Origin: CAVDHB01 sp963608705
GTDB taxonomy: Bacteria; Bacteroidota; Bacteroidia; Bacteroidales; Bacteroidaceae
NCBI GenBank assembly: GCA_963608705.1
Contig: CAVDHB010000083.1
Span: 1 to 7,884, forward strand
DNA: 7,884 nucleotides
Direction of reading: 5' to 3'
How positions within the stretch are numbered: the stretch's first letter is position 1; each line of letters begins with the position of its first letter. Position numbers and translations under genes: made by a program. Below the pieces are notes generated by a model. It did not search any database. It saw nothing but the letters and a program-made list of their open reading frames with translations, and was not told the DNA's origin. Positions 1 through 6,901 of the stretch are shown here, piece by piece.

Positions 1-2
1 CC

Positions 3-53
3 GACGAGCTTGCCATGCACGATAACTTGCATGATTATGCTAATTATCGTTAA
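3..53 (+). CDS. Possible 3' end of an upstream gene
   Basis: The third frame reads DELAMHDNLHDYANYR and ends at TAA (51-53). The composition is that of an ordinary soluble protein tail. The first frame is also open, to TAA at 100-102, but reads as a hydrophobic string that looks less like coding sequence. With only 16 codons visible I cannot name a family, and chance is a real alternative. If real, an unknown gene on the + strand ends about 200 bp before the promoter of the restriction operon. Confidence 0.25.
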   Translation, partial: DELAMHDNLHDYANYR

Positions 54-95
54 CCGTATGCAGTTTTCTTATTATAGTTCATATTACAGAACCTT

Positions 96-147
96 TGTGT
101 AATTGAGTTACAACGGCTGTGTAATAGGATTACAACGGCTGTGTAAT
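96..147. repeat. Array of palindromic TGTAAT half-sites
   Basis: TGTGTAAT occurs at 96-103, 118-125 and 140-147, exactly 22 bp apart. The first two are followed by a 4-base variable block (TGAG, then AGGA) and by TTACAACGGC (108-117, 130-139). Each unit is itself palindromic: TGTAAT-AGG-ATTACA at 120-134 is perfect, and TGTAA/TTACA at 98-112 is nearly so. The result is five alternating half-sites at roughly one to two helical turns. This arrangement suits an operator for a dimeric DNA-binding protein, or the worn end of a mobile element. No binding protein is visible in the window, so the role is unknown. Confidence 0.7.
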
Positions 148-253
148 TCGTTAATAAGTAAGAAACGGCCTTTATCAGCGATACGGATGGTCATTTTGCA
201 TTGCTCCTTCAACTTGGCGTAGAAATGAGGGGTATTACAAACTTGGCTGAATC

Positions 254-285
254 CTTGTCCATCCCGGAATAATGTGTTATCTTTG
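254..285 (+). promoter_or_regulatory. Bacteroidetes-type sigma-ABfr promoter
   Basis: CTTG at 254-257 matches three of four bases of the -33 TTTG element. TATCTTTG at 278-285 matches the -7 TAnnTTTG consensus exactly. The 20-bp gap is inside the usual range of about 19-21 bp. Transcription would start near 290-293. The promoter lies about 20 bp before the ATG of the broken Rpn-type fragment (310), so it probably served that gene first. It is the only good promoter I see ahead of hsdR and would give hsdR a leader of about 230 nt. Use by hsdR is inference. Confidence 0.5.
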
Positions 286-309
286 CGTACACATCATTGA
301 CAATCGCCT

Positions 310-449
310 ATGGGACAATTTATCAACCCTTTCTCGGACTGGGGATTCAAACTGATTTTGAACGTTGGATTTATGTACTGAAAAATATGGAGACACTGAA
401 GAGAATGCCATTTGCAGCGCAGAACACCGTGTTCCAGAAGAGGCGATGA
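310..449 (+). pseudogene. Remnant of Rpn/PD-(D/E)XK transposase-family gene
   Basis: From ATG 310 the sequence reads MGQFINPFSDWGFKLI, which closely resembles the conserved start of the Rpn/PD-(D/E)XK nuclease family 'transposase' proteins (typically INPFTDxGFKxxF). That frame then stops at TGA 379-381. A different frame starting near 360 reads ERWIYVLKNMETLKRMPF, continues AAQNTVFQKRR, and stops at TGA 447-449. This resembles the later WIxxLKNMxxLxxxP segment of the same family. Intact members are about 280-310 residues, so the middle, with most of the nuclease core, has been lost and the two ends joined out of frame. The gene cannot make a working protein. The family match is from memory of its motifs. 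Confidence 0.6.
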
Positions 450-520
450 TAATAACGAATATTGTGGCTCATGCTGTTCAAATAGATGAATAGCTAACCT
501 CAAAATAACAGAATGTAGAT

Positions 521-3376
521 ATGCCTGTACAAAGTGAAGCTGCTCTTGAAAATGGTCTTATAGAAACTCTTCAAAAGATGAATTACGAATATGTTCATAT
601 TGAAGAGGAAAGTAATCTGTATGCCAATTTCAAAAAACAGTTGGAAATACACAACAAGAAAAAATTAGAGGAGTTGGGACGCACCTCATTTACAGAGTCT
701 GAATTTGAAAAGATTCTTATTTATCTTGAAGGTGGCACTCGCTTTGAGAAGGCAAAAAAGTTGCGTGATCTCTTCCCTCTTGAATTGGACAGTGGCGAAC
801 GCTTGTGGGTGGAGTTCTTAAATCGTACTCATTGGTGTCAGAACGAGTTTCAGGTTTCCAACCAAATTACGGTGGAAGGTAGAAAGAAGTGTCGCTATGA
901 TGTGACAATACTTATTAATGGCTTGCCTTTAGTTCAGATAGAACTGAAACGCAGGGGTGTGGAACTGAAACAGGCATATAATCAGATACAACGCTATCAT
1001 AAGACTTCCTTCCACGGATTGTTTGACTATATTCAGTTGTTTGTCATCTCTAATGGAGTGAACACCCGCTATTTTGCCAACAATCCGAACAGTGGCTATA
1101 AGTTCACATTTAACTGGACGGATGCTGCCAATGTGCCATTTAATGATTTGGAGAAGTTCGCCACTGTGTTCTTGGACAAATGTACATTGGGTAAGATTAT
1201 CGGCAAATATATTGTGTTGCATGAAGGCGACAAGTGCTTGATGGTGCTTCGTCCTTATCAGTTCTATGCGGTAGAGAAAATCCTTGACCGTGTGGAAAAT
1301 TCGAATGACAATGGTTATATATGGCATACGACAGGTGCAGGTAAGACATTGACTTCATTCAAGGCTGCACAACTTGTTTCTGAATTAGACGATGTGGATA
1401 AGGTAATGTTCGTGGTTGACCGTCATGATCTTGACACGCAAACCCAATCGGAATATGAGGCTTTTGAGCCTGGTGCAGTAGATGGTACAGATAATACGGA
1501 CGAACTGGTGAAACGGTTGCAGAGCAACTCTAAGATAATTATCACTACTATTCAGAAACTTAATGCCGCTGTCAGCAAGACATGGTATAGTGGAAAGATA
1601 GAGTCCATACGCCACTTTCGTATTGTGATGATATTTGATGAATGCCACAGAAGCCACTTCGGGGAAAGCCACAAACGAATCTTGAAATTTTTTGATAATA
1701 CGCAGGTGTTCGGCTTTACGGGTACGCCTATATTCAAGGAAAACGCTGTGGACGGGCATACTACTAAAGAGATTTTCGGAAACTGTCTGCATCAGTATCT
1801 GATCAAGGATGCCATAGCTGATGAAAATGTGCTGGGATTCCTTGTTGAATATTATCATGGAAATGCGGAGGTGGAAAAAGACAATGCAAACCGCATGGAG
1901 AAGGTAGCCCGATTCATCCTTAATAATTTCAATAAGTCAACTTTTGACGGTGAGTTTGATGCACTGTTTGCTGTGCAGTCTGTACCGATGCTCATCCGTT
2001 ATTACAAGCTATTCAAAAGTCTCAACCCTAAGATAAGGATTGGAGCGGTCTTCACGTATGCGGCAAACAATAGTCAGGATGATGAGCAGACAGGAATGAA
2101 TACAGGGCGTTTCGTCAGTGACAGCACAGAAGCGGACGAGTTGCAAGCCATCATGGATGACTACAACAATATGTTTGGCACGGCTTTCACTACCGAAAAT
2201 TTCCGTGCGTACTGTGATGACATAAACCTGCGCATGAAAAAGAAGAATGCAGACATGAAGTCGCTGGACCTTTGTCTTGTAGTCGGAATGTTCCTTACTG
2301 GTTTCGACAGCAAGAAACTTAACACGCTCTATGTGGACAAGAATCTGGAGTATCATGGCTTGCTGCAGGCCTTCAGCCGTACCAACCGTGTATTGAACGA
2401 GAAAAAGCGTTTCGGAAAGATTGTATGCTTCCGTGACATGAAGAGTAACGTGGATGCTTCCATTAAACTTTTCAGTAACAGCCATAATTTTGAAGACATC
2501 GTGCGTCCACCATTTGAAGAGGTGAAAAAAGACTATCAAGAATTGACGACCTGTTTCTTGGAGAGATATGCTACACCAAGTAGCATCGACTTGATGCTGA
2601 GTGAAAATGACAAGAAACAGTTTGTACTTTCATTTCGTGATATCATAAAGAAACATGCGGAGATTCAAGTGTATGATGAATTTGAAGAAGATGCTACTGA
2701 CCTTGGAATGACGCAACAACAGTTTATGGACTTCCGTAGCAAGTATCTTGATATTTACGAGACGTTTGCGATAAGGAACAAACAAAAACCGGCCACGTAT
2801 CAAATACCAGAGGAGGAGTCAATTAGGCTTAGTGAACCCAATCCTTGTGAAGATATGACAGGACTTGAAGGTATTGACTTCTGTTTGGAACTGTTGCATA
2901 GTGACATCATCAATGTGGCATATATTTTGGAGCTGATTGCTGACCTCAATCCATACAGTAAAGATTACGCTGAAAAGCGCAAGCACATCATTGATACCAT
3001 GATAAAGGATGCCGAACTGCGTAGCAAGGCGAAGCTTATCGATGGTTTTATCCAGAGGAACGTAGACGAAGACCGAGATAACTTCATGGCTCGCAAGCTA
3101 AAGGCTGATGGCACAAGCGATCTTGAAGAACGTTTGAACAACTACATAGTGACAGAGCGTAATAATGCTGTCAATACGCTTGCCAAAGACGAGGAACTGG
3201 ATGCTTCCGTGCTTAATCATTATCTTTCTGAATATGACTACTTGCAGAAGGAGCAACCTGAAATCATTCAAGAAGCTTTAAAGGGTAAACATCTTGGACT
3301 AATCAAAAGGCGCAAGGCATTGACAAGAATAATGGAAAGACTGAAAAATATAATAAGAACATTTAGTTGGGATTAA
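521..3376 (+). CDS. hsdR: Type I restriction enzyme subunit R (HsdR)
   Basis: This is the 951-residue motor and nuclease subunit of a type I restriction enzyme. It joins the HsdM/HsdS methyltransferase, translocates DNA using ATP and cuts far from unmethylated target sites. The N-terminal PD-(D/E)XK nuclease shows D127 (RYDVTI) and the E141-x-K143 pair (QIELK). The superfamily 2 helicase part shows Walker A TGAGKT (271-276), the DECH box (373-376), GFTGTP (398-403), a motif V-like LTGFDS (592-597) and QAFSRTNR (616-623). The C-terminal third (about 660-951) is helical, as in EcoR124-type HsdR, where it docks on the methyltransferase. No key residue is missing and the length is normal for the family. 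ATG 521 is the only reasonable start, since an in-frame TAA lies at 506-508. It has no clear Shine-Dalgarno site, which is common in Bacteroidetes. The downstream gene begins 4 bp after its stop. Confidence 0.97.
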   Translation: MPVQSEAALENGLIETLQKMNYEYVHIEEESNLYANFKKQLEIHNKKKLEELGRTSFTESEFEKILIYLEGGTRFEKAKKLRDLFPLELDSGERLWVEFLNRTHWCQNEFQVSNQITVEGRKKCRYDVTILINGLPLVQIELKRRGVELKQAYNQIQRYHKTSFHGLFDYIQLFVISNGVNTRYFANNPNSGYKFTFNWTDAANVPFNDLEKFATVFLDKCTLGKIIGKYIVLHEGDKCLMVLRPYQFYAVEKILDRVENSNDNGYIWHTTGAGKTLTSFKAAQLVSELDDVDKVMFVVDRHDLDTQTQSEYEAFEPGAVDGTDNTDELVKRLQSNSKIIITTIQKLNAAVSKTWYSGKIESIRHFRIVMIFDECHRSHFGESHKRILKFFDNTQVFGFTGTPIFKENAVDGHTTKEIFGNCLHQYLIKDAIADENVLGFLVEYYHGNAEVEKDNANRMEKVARFILNNFNKSTFDGEFDALFAVQSVPMLIRYYKLFKSLNPKIRIGAVFTYAANNSQDDEQTGMNTGRFVSDSTEADELQAIMDDYNNMFGTAFTTENFRAYCDDINLRMKKKNADMKSLDLCLVVGMFLTGFDSKKLNTLYVDKNLEYHGLLQAFSRTNRVLNEKKRFGKIVCFRDMKSNVDASIKLFSNSHNFEDIVRPPFEEVKKDYQELTTCFLERYATPSSIDLMLSENDKKQFVLSFRDIIKKHAEIQVYDEFEEDATDLGMTQQQFMDFRSKYLDIYETFAIRNKQKPATYQIPEEESIRLSEPNPCEDMTGLEGIDFCLELLHSDIINVAYILELIADLNPYSKDYAEKRKHIIDTMIKDAELRSKAKLIDGFIQRNVDEDRDNFMARKLKADGTSDLEERLNNYIVTERNNAVNTLAKDEELDASVLNHYLSEYDYLQKEQPEIIQEALKGKHLGLIKRRKALTRIMERLKNIIRTFSWD

Positions 3377-3380
3377 GAAT

Positions 3381-4064
3381 ATGGATAAGACAAAAGAGTC
3401 TGGTTATGTATATATCTTGACAAATCCCAGTTTTCGTGAGGATTGGGTAAAGATTGGTAAAAGCTCACGCCCTGTGGATGTTCGTTCAAAGGAACTTGAT
3501 AATACAGCCGTGCCTTTGCCATTTGAGATATATGCAACCATCAAAACCGTAAAGTATAATGAGGTTGAGAAACACGTCCATAAAACTATTGACCGTTTGA
3601 CTGATTTACGAATAAGACAGAACAGGGAATTTTTCAATGTTGCTCCACAAATCGCATTGGATATTTTTAATGACATAGCCAAGATGATTGGAGATGCTGT
3701 TGTCACGGTTTATAAGGACAATAAACCCATTATAAACAAGGAGCGACCAAGTGAGCAGACTGATGACCACAAGCGCATAGTGAGGCGTGGACGCTTTAAG
3801 TTCAGTATGGTAGGCATAAAGATAGGGGAATGCATAACGTTTACGCCTACAAATACTGAGGTGAAAGTTGCGAGTGACGATTCCATTGAATATGAGGGTC
3901 GTATATACAAGCTATCTCCTTTTGTAGGTACTTTTATGCCAGAAGACAAGCGAAATACATCTGGGGCTTATCAAGGTGCGAAATACTTTTCGTATAAGGG
4001 AAAAGTGCTTGATGATTTGCGCCATTTGAAGGAGAATGAAGATGCTGCATCCGAAAAAAAATGA
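3381..4064 (+). CDS. GIY-YIG (T5orf172-like) nuclease with RAMA/DUF4357-like C-terminus
   Basis: This 227-residue protein appears to have two domains. Residues 7-100 resemble the T5orf172/MUG113 branch of the GIY-YIG superfamily: GYVYIL (8-13), VKIGKS (23-28, the 'YIG' position), a probable catalytic R35, E61/E63 in a helix, and the typical NREFF (81-85). After a charged linker (about 112-137), residues 138-216 (FKFSMVGIKIGECITF, then IEYEGRIYKLSP and GAKYFSYKGKVL) resemble RAMA or DUF4357 domains, which often accompany DNA methyltransferases and nucleases. I infer a DNA-binding or cutting accessory protein, and activity is not proven. It starts 4 bp after the hsdR stop with no good ribosome site, suggesting translational coupling. 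It ends 29 bp before hsdM. A run of eight A lies at the very end and would alter only the last residues if it slipped. A DNA-binding role without cleavage is the main alternative. Confidence 0.8.
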   Translation: MDKTKESGYVYILTNPSFREDWVKIGKSSRPVDVRSKELDNTAVPLPFEIYATIKTVKYNEVEKHVHKTIDRLTDLRIRQNREFFNVAPQIALDIFNDIAKMIGDAVVTVYKDNKPIINKERPSEQTDDHKRIVRRGRFKFSMVGIKIGECITFTPTNTEVKVASDDSIEYEGRIYKLSPFVGTFMPEDKRNTSGAYQGAKYFSYKGKVLDDLRHLKENEDAASEKK

Positions 4065-4093
4065 TATTGACAACATAGATTTAGGAATATAAT

Positions 4094-5650
4094 ATGAGTG
4101 AAGAATTACAACAGAAACTCCGTGAACAACTTTGGGAAGTGGCCAATAAGTTGCGTGGCAATATGTCTGCCAGTGACTTTATGTATTTTACATTGGGATT
4201 CATCTTCTACAAGTATTTGTCGGAGAAGATAGAGAAACTTGCCAATGATGCTCTGGTGGATGATGAAGTCACGTTTAAGGAACTGTGGGCAATGGAGAAA
4301 GATGCTGATGTGGAAGAATTGCAAGAAGGTGTCAAGACCGAATGTTTGGAGAATATTGGCTATTTCATTGAGCCTAAATACCTGTTCTCGTCTGTCATAG
4401 AAAGCATCAAGAAGAAAGAGAACATTCTGCCTATGCTTGAACGTTCGTTGAAGCGTATAGAAGACAGCACCCTTGGGCAGGATAGTGAAGAAGACTTTGG
4501 AGGCTTGTTCTCAGATATAGACCTTGCTTCACCCAAATTGGGAAAGACTGCCGAAGACAAGAACTCATTGGTAAGCAATGTGCTTTTGGCACTCGATGAC
4601 ATTGATTTCGGTGTGGAGGCTTCGCAAGAGATTGACATCCTTGGCGATGCCTATGAATACATGATTAGCCAGTTTGCTGCTGGTGCTGGTAAAAAAGCTG
4701 GTGAGTTCTACACTCCTCAAGAGGTGAGCCGTATCTTGGCAGAGATTGTAACCATCGGTCACGCTCGTCTGCGCAATGTCTACGACCCCACTTGCGGTAG
4801 CGGTTCATTATTGCTTCGTGCCGCAAGTATAGGTAATGCAAATGAGATATTCGGACAGGAGAAAAATCCTACTACCTATAACTTGGCTCGTATGAACATG
4901 TTACTTCACGGCATCAAGTTCAGCAATTTCCGCATAGAGAATGGTGATACGCTTGAAGCGGATGCTTTTGGTGATACTCAGTTTGATGCGGTAGTGGCTA
5001 ATCCACCGTTCTCTGCCGAATGGAGCGCAGCCGACAAGTTCAACTACGATGACCGTTTCAGCAAGGCTGGACGCTTGGCTCCACGCAAGACAGCGGACTA
5101 TGCTTTTATCCTGCACATGATTTACCACCTCAATGAGGGTGGCACAATGGCTTGCGTAGCTCCGCATGGTGTGTTGTTCCGTGGTAATGCGGAAGGTGTA
5201 ATTCGTCGTTTTCTCATAGAGAAGAAAAATTACATTGACGCCATAATCGGATTACCTGCCAACATATTTTATGGTACAAGCATTCCTACTTGCATTTTGG
5301 TATTTAAGAAGTGCCGTAAGGAAGATGACAATATCCTGTTCATTGATGCAAGCAAGGAGTTTGAAAAAGTGAAGACACAGAACAAACTCCGTTCGCAACA
5401 CATTCAAAAGATAGTTGACACCTACCGTGACCGCAAGGAGATAGAGAAATACAGTCATCTTGCCACACTGCAAGAAATAGCCGAGAACGACTATAACCTT
5501 AACATTCCTCGTTATGTGGATACTTTCGAGGAAGAAGAGCCTATCGACATTCATGCCGTCATGAAGGAAATCAAAGAGTTGGAAGCAAAACGTGCCGACC
5601 TTGACAAGGAGATTGATGGCTATTTGAAAGAGTTGGGATTGGTTGAATAG
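4094..5650 (+). CDS. hsdM: Type I methyltransferase subunit M (HsdM)
   Basis: This is the 518-residue N6-adenine methyltransferase subunit, which transfers a methyl group from S-adenosylmethionine to adenine at the site chosen by HsdS. Residues 1-130 are the helical HsdM N-terminal domain (LWEVANKLRGNMSASDF, residues 13-29), typical of the EcoR124/type IC group. The catalytic domain shows GEFYTP (203-208), the SAM-binding motif I DPTCGSGSLL (231-240) and the catalytic NPPF (303-306). The C-terminal tail (about 485-518) is charged and likely coiled-coil, a usual contact with HsdS. Length and motifs are complete. TAGGAA lies 6 bp before ATG 4094 and supports this start. A palindromic repeat begins at the base right after the TAG stop. 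Confidence 0.98.
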   Translation: MSEELQQKLREQLWEVANKLRGNMSASDFMYFTLGFIFYKYLSEKIEKLANDALVDDEVTFKELWAMEKDADVEELQEGVKTECLENIGYFIEPKYLFSSVIESIKKKENILPMLERSLKRIEDSTLGQDSEEDFGGLFSDIDLASPKLGKTAEDKNSLVSNVLLALDDIDFGVEASQEIDILGDAYEYMISQFAAGAGKKAGEFYTPQEVSRILAEIVTIGHARLRNVYDPTCGSGSLLLRAASIGNANEIFGQEKNPTTYNLARMNMLLHGIKFSNFRIENGDTLEADAFGDTQFDAVVANPPFSAEWSAADKFNYDDRFSKAGRLAPRKTADYAFILHMIYHLNEGGTMACVAPHGVLFRGNAEGVIRRFLIEKKNYIDAIIGLPANIFYGTSIPTCILVFKKCRKEDDNILFIDASKEFEKVKTQNKLRSQHIQKIVDTYRDRKEIEKYSHLATLQEIAENDYNLNIPRYVDTFEEEEPIDIHAVMKEIKELEAKRADLDKEIDGYLKELGLVE

Positions 5651-5677
5651 TTTTTGTACCAAGCCGTTACAAAATTA
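5651..5677. repeat. Palindromic repeat, copy 1
   Basis: This sequence fills most of the 41-bp gap between hsdM and the DUF1016 gene. Its arms are TTTTGTA (5652-5658) and TACAAAA (5668-5674), with an imperfect centre CCAAGCCGT. It matches copy 2 (6022-6048) at 25 of 27 positions, differing only at 5665 and 5667. It begins directly after the hsdM stop and in the hsdM frame, where it would read FLYQAVTKL, nearly the peptide encoded by copy 2. It may form an RNA hairpin between the two genes. There is no U-run after it as expected for an intrinsic terminator. Confidence 0.85.
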
Positions 5678-5691
5678 GCAATACATGGAAT

Positions 5692-6786
5692 ATGGCAGAA
5701 AAGAACAATATACCGCAGTTCGTGAATAGCGGCTCCTTCATGGCAGACAAAAACTATGTAAAGTGGTTGTCTGACTTAAAGAAGCGCTTCCGCATGGCAC
5801 AGCTCAAAGCTGCTGTCAAAGTGAATACGGAAATGCTTAAATTCTATTGGAGTTTGGGCGAGGACATTTGCGAGAAGCAGAAAAAATATAAGTGGGGAGC
5901 AAACTTTATGAAAAGGTTGAGCCTTGATTTGCGTTCAGAGTTTCCTCATGCAGAAGGATTCTCGTGGTCAAACCTCTATAAAATACGCAAATGGTATTTG
6001 TTCTATTCTTCACAAATTGAATTTTTGTACCAAGCTGGTACAAAATTACAAAAGGTGGATAATGCAACAACCCCAATACCAGATATACTGCAATTTGTGC
6101 CTTGGAGACACCAAACGGTTATTGTTTCCAAATGCGACACAATAAATGCTGCGATGTTCTATCTCAACAAAGTTGTAGAAGGCAACATGAGCCGTACAGA
6201 GTTGGAGCATGTGGTCAAGGCTCAACTATATGAGCATACAGGTAAGGCGTTGAACAACTTTGATGTTACATTGCCACGACCACAAAACGCATTGGCGACA
6301 GAGATTATAAAAGACCCATACAAGTTGGATTTCTTCTCTTTGCCAGGCAAGTTCAGCGAAATGGACTTGGAGAATAAGTTAGCCACAAACATTACTCGTT
6401 TCCTTTTGGAATTGGGCAAAGGGTTTGCGTATGTGGGTCGGCAGATGGAACTTGACACACCAAGTGGAAAGTCTTACTTCCCTGACATGGTTTTCTATCA
6501 TACTCGACTAAAATGCTATGTGGTGGTAGAACTGAAAATCGTGGACTTTATGCCAGAGTTCATTGGCAAACTGAATTTCTATGTTTCGGCTGCTGATGAA
6601 TTGCTTAGAGGTGAAGGGGACAATCCAAGTATCGGTATTCTTCTTTGCAAGGACAAAGATTCATCCATTGTTGAATGGTCTCTGCGTGGTATCACCACTC
6701 CTTTAGGTGTGGCAAGTTATCAGTTACAGGAGGTCTATGAACGGACATTGCTTGAAATCAAGCAGGAAGCCTCTGAGAAAGAATAA
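5692..6786 (+). CDS. DUF1016/YhcG-type PD-(D/E)XK nuclease
   Basis: This 364-residue protein matches the DUF1016 (PDDEXK nuclease, YhcG-like) family in length and order. Residues 20-180 are the helical N-terminal domain, with FYWSLGEDI (51-59), WSNLYKIRKWYLFY (92-105), PWRHQ (137-141) and MSRTELEHVV (166-175). Residues about 200-350 are the nuclease domain, with KDPYKLDF (207-214), D265 (SYFPDMVFYH), E280-x-K282 (VVVELK) and IGKLNFYVSAAD (291-302). The expected catalytic residues are present. Members often lie between hsdM and hsdS in Bacteroidetes type I loci, but their exact role is not settled. A link to restriction or to mobile DNA is inferred. ATG 5692 has no good Shine-Dalgarno site; M17 and M35 are possible later starts. 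The variable stretch at 108-121 is encoded by a palindromic repeat also found on both sides of the gene. Confidence 0.9.
   Translation: MAEKNNIPQFVNSGSFMADKNYVKWLSDLKKRFRMAQLKAAVKVNTEMLKFYWSLGEDICEKQKKYKWGANFMKRLSLDLRSEFPHAEGFSWSNLYKIRKWYLFYSSQIEFLYQAGTKLQKVDNATTPIPDILQFVPWRHQTVIVSKCDTINAAMFYLNKVVEGNMSRTELEHVVKAQLYEHTGKALNNFDVTLPRPQNALATEIIKDPYKLDFFSLPGKFSEMDLENKLATNITRFLLELGKGFAYVGRQMELDTPSGKSYFPDMVFYHTRLKCYVVVELKIVDFMPEFIGKLNFYVSAADELLRGEGDNPSIGILLCKDKDSSIVEWSLRGITTPLGVASYQLQEVYERTLLEIKQEASEKE
6022..6048. repeat. Palindromic repeat, copy 2, inside DUF1016 gene
   Basis: The arms TTTTGTACCA (6023-6032) and TGGTACAAAA (6036-6045) pair perfectly over 10 bp around the 3-base centre AGC. It lies in frame in the DUF1016 gene and encodes FLYQAGTKL (residues 111-119), between the two better conserved halves of the N-terminal domain. 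It matches copy 1 at 25 of 27 positions, 371 bp away. It could form a stable mRNA or cruciform hairpin. Confidence 0.9.
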
Positions 6787-6807
6787 TAAGAGATTGTTTG
6801 AAATCTG

Positions 6808-6820
6808 CCACAACTTGTGG
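6808..6820. repeat. Short palindrome CCACAA-C-TTGTGG
   Basis: This is a perfect 6-bp inverted repeat with a 1-base centre. It lies four bases before palindromic copy 3 in the gap after the DUF1016 gene. In the frame in which copy 3 reads FVYQVGGQI, this stretch reads PQLV. The two palindromes therefore look like adjacent modules of one composite block, possibly two stacked hairpins in the mRNA ahead of hsdS. Confidence 0.7.
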
Positions 6821-6824
6821 AAGA

Positions 6825-6851
6825 ATTTGTCTACCAAGTTGGTGGACAAAT
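6825..6851. repeat. Palindromic repeat, copy 3 (diverged)
   Basis: The arms ATTTGTCTACCAA (6825-6837) and TTGGTGGACAAAT (6839-6851) are 13 bp long around a single centre base. The only non-Watson-Crick position (6832/6844) would be a G-U pair in RNA. The core is shared with copy 2 (TACCAAG, GGT), and 20 of 27 positions match 6022-6048. Paired changes keep the palindrome intact, which points to selection for, or generation of, the fold. It lies 39 bp after the DUF1016 stop and 50 bp before hsdS. No U-run follows, so it is not a classic terminator. Confidence 0.8.
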
Positions 6852-6890
6852 AAAACTATGTAACTGAGTCCTGATTGGTGAACTTAAATT

Positions 6891-6895
6891 AAGGA
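6891..6895 (+). promoter_or_regulatory. Ribosome binding site of hsdS
   Basis: AAGGA lies 6 bases before ATG 6902. It is the clearest Shine-Dalgarno sequence in the window. An in-frame TAA at 6890-6892 just upstream excludes an earlier start, so it fixes the start of hsdS. Confidence 0.7.
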
Positions 6896-6901
6896 TTAAA
6901 A

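Larger units (their letters stand above)
1..520. other. Gene-free upstream region
   Basis: I find no intact gene in this stretch. It holds, in order: a possible short gene end in the third frame (3-53), a 7-bp inverted repeat ACGATAA/TTATCGT (19-25 and 44-50) with an 18-nt loop, an array of TGTAAT/ATTACA half-sites (96-147), a Bacteroidetes-type promoter (254-285), and a decayed Rpn/PD-(D/E)XK-type gene fragment (310-449). The last 70 bases before hsdR are AT-rich, with no clear Shine-Dalgarno sequence and no second promoter that I can recognise. The region looks like a worn junction between an older neighbourhood and the restriction operon. Confidence 0.6.

Noticed and set aside
19..50. ACGATAA/TTATCGT inverted repeat as a terminator of the upstream gene.
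   Set aside because: A 7-bp stem with an 18-nt loop and no U-run is weak and could be chance.
111..293. Minus-strand open frame of about 61 codons, ending at TAA (110-108), with AAGGAG before an internal ATG.
   Set aside because: It reads like plausible protein (for example HFYAKLKEQCKMTIRI), but a TGA precedes it at 296-294, only about 19 codons follow the ATG, it overlaps the promoter and repeats, and I recognise no family. A frame this long is not surprising by chance.
4054..4061. Run of eight A at the end of the GIY-YIG gene as a phase-variation tract.
   Set aside because: It lies at the last two codons before TGA, so slippage would change only the tail.
5924..6145. Overlapping + strand 73-codon frame inside the DUF1016 gene.
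   Set aside because: It is a shadow frame of a gene with clear family motifs and has no recognisable product.
6825..6851. Copy 3 as an intrinsic terminator splitting hsdS from the operon.
   Set aside because: The stem is long, but its arms are AT-rich at the base and it is followed by AAAACTATG instead of a U-run.
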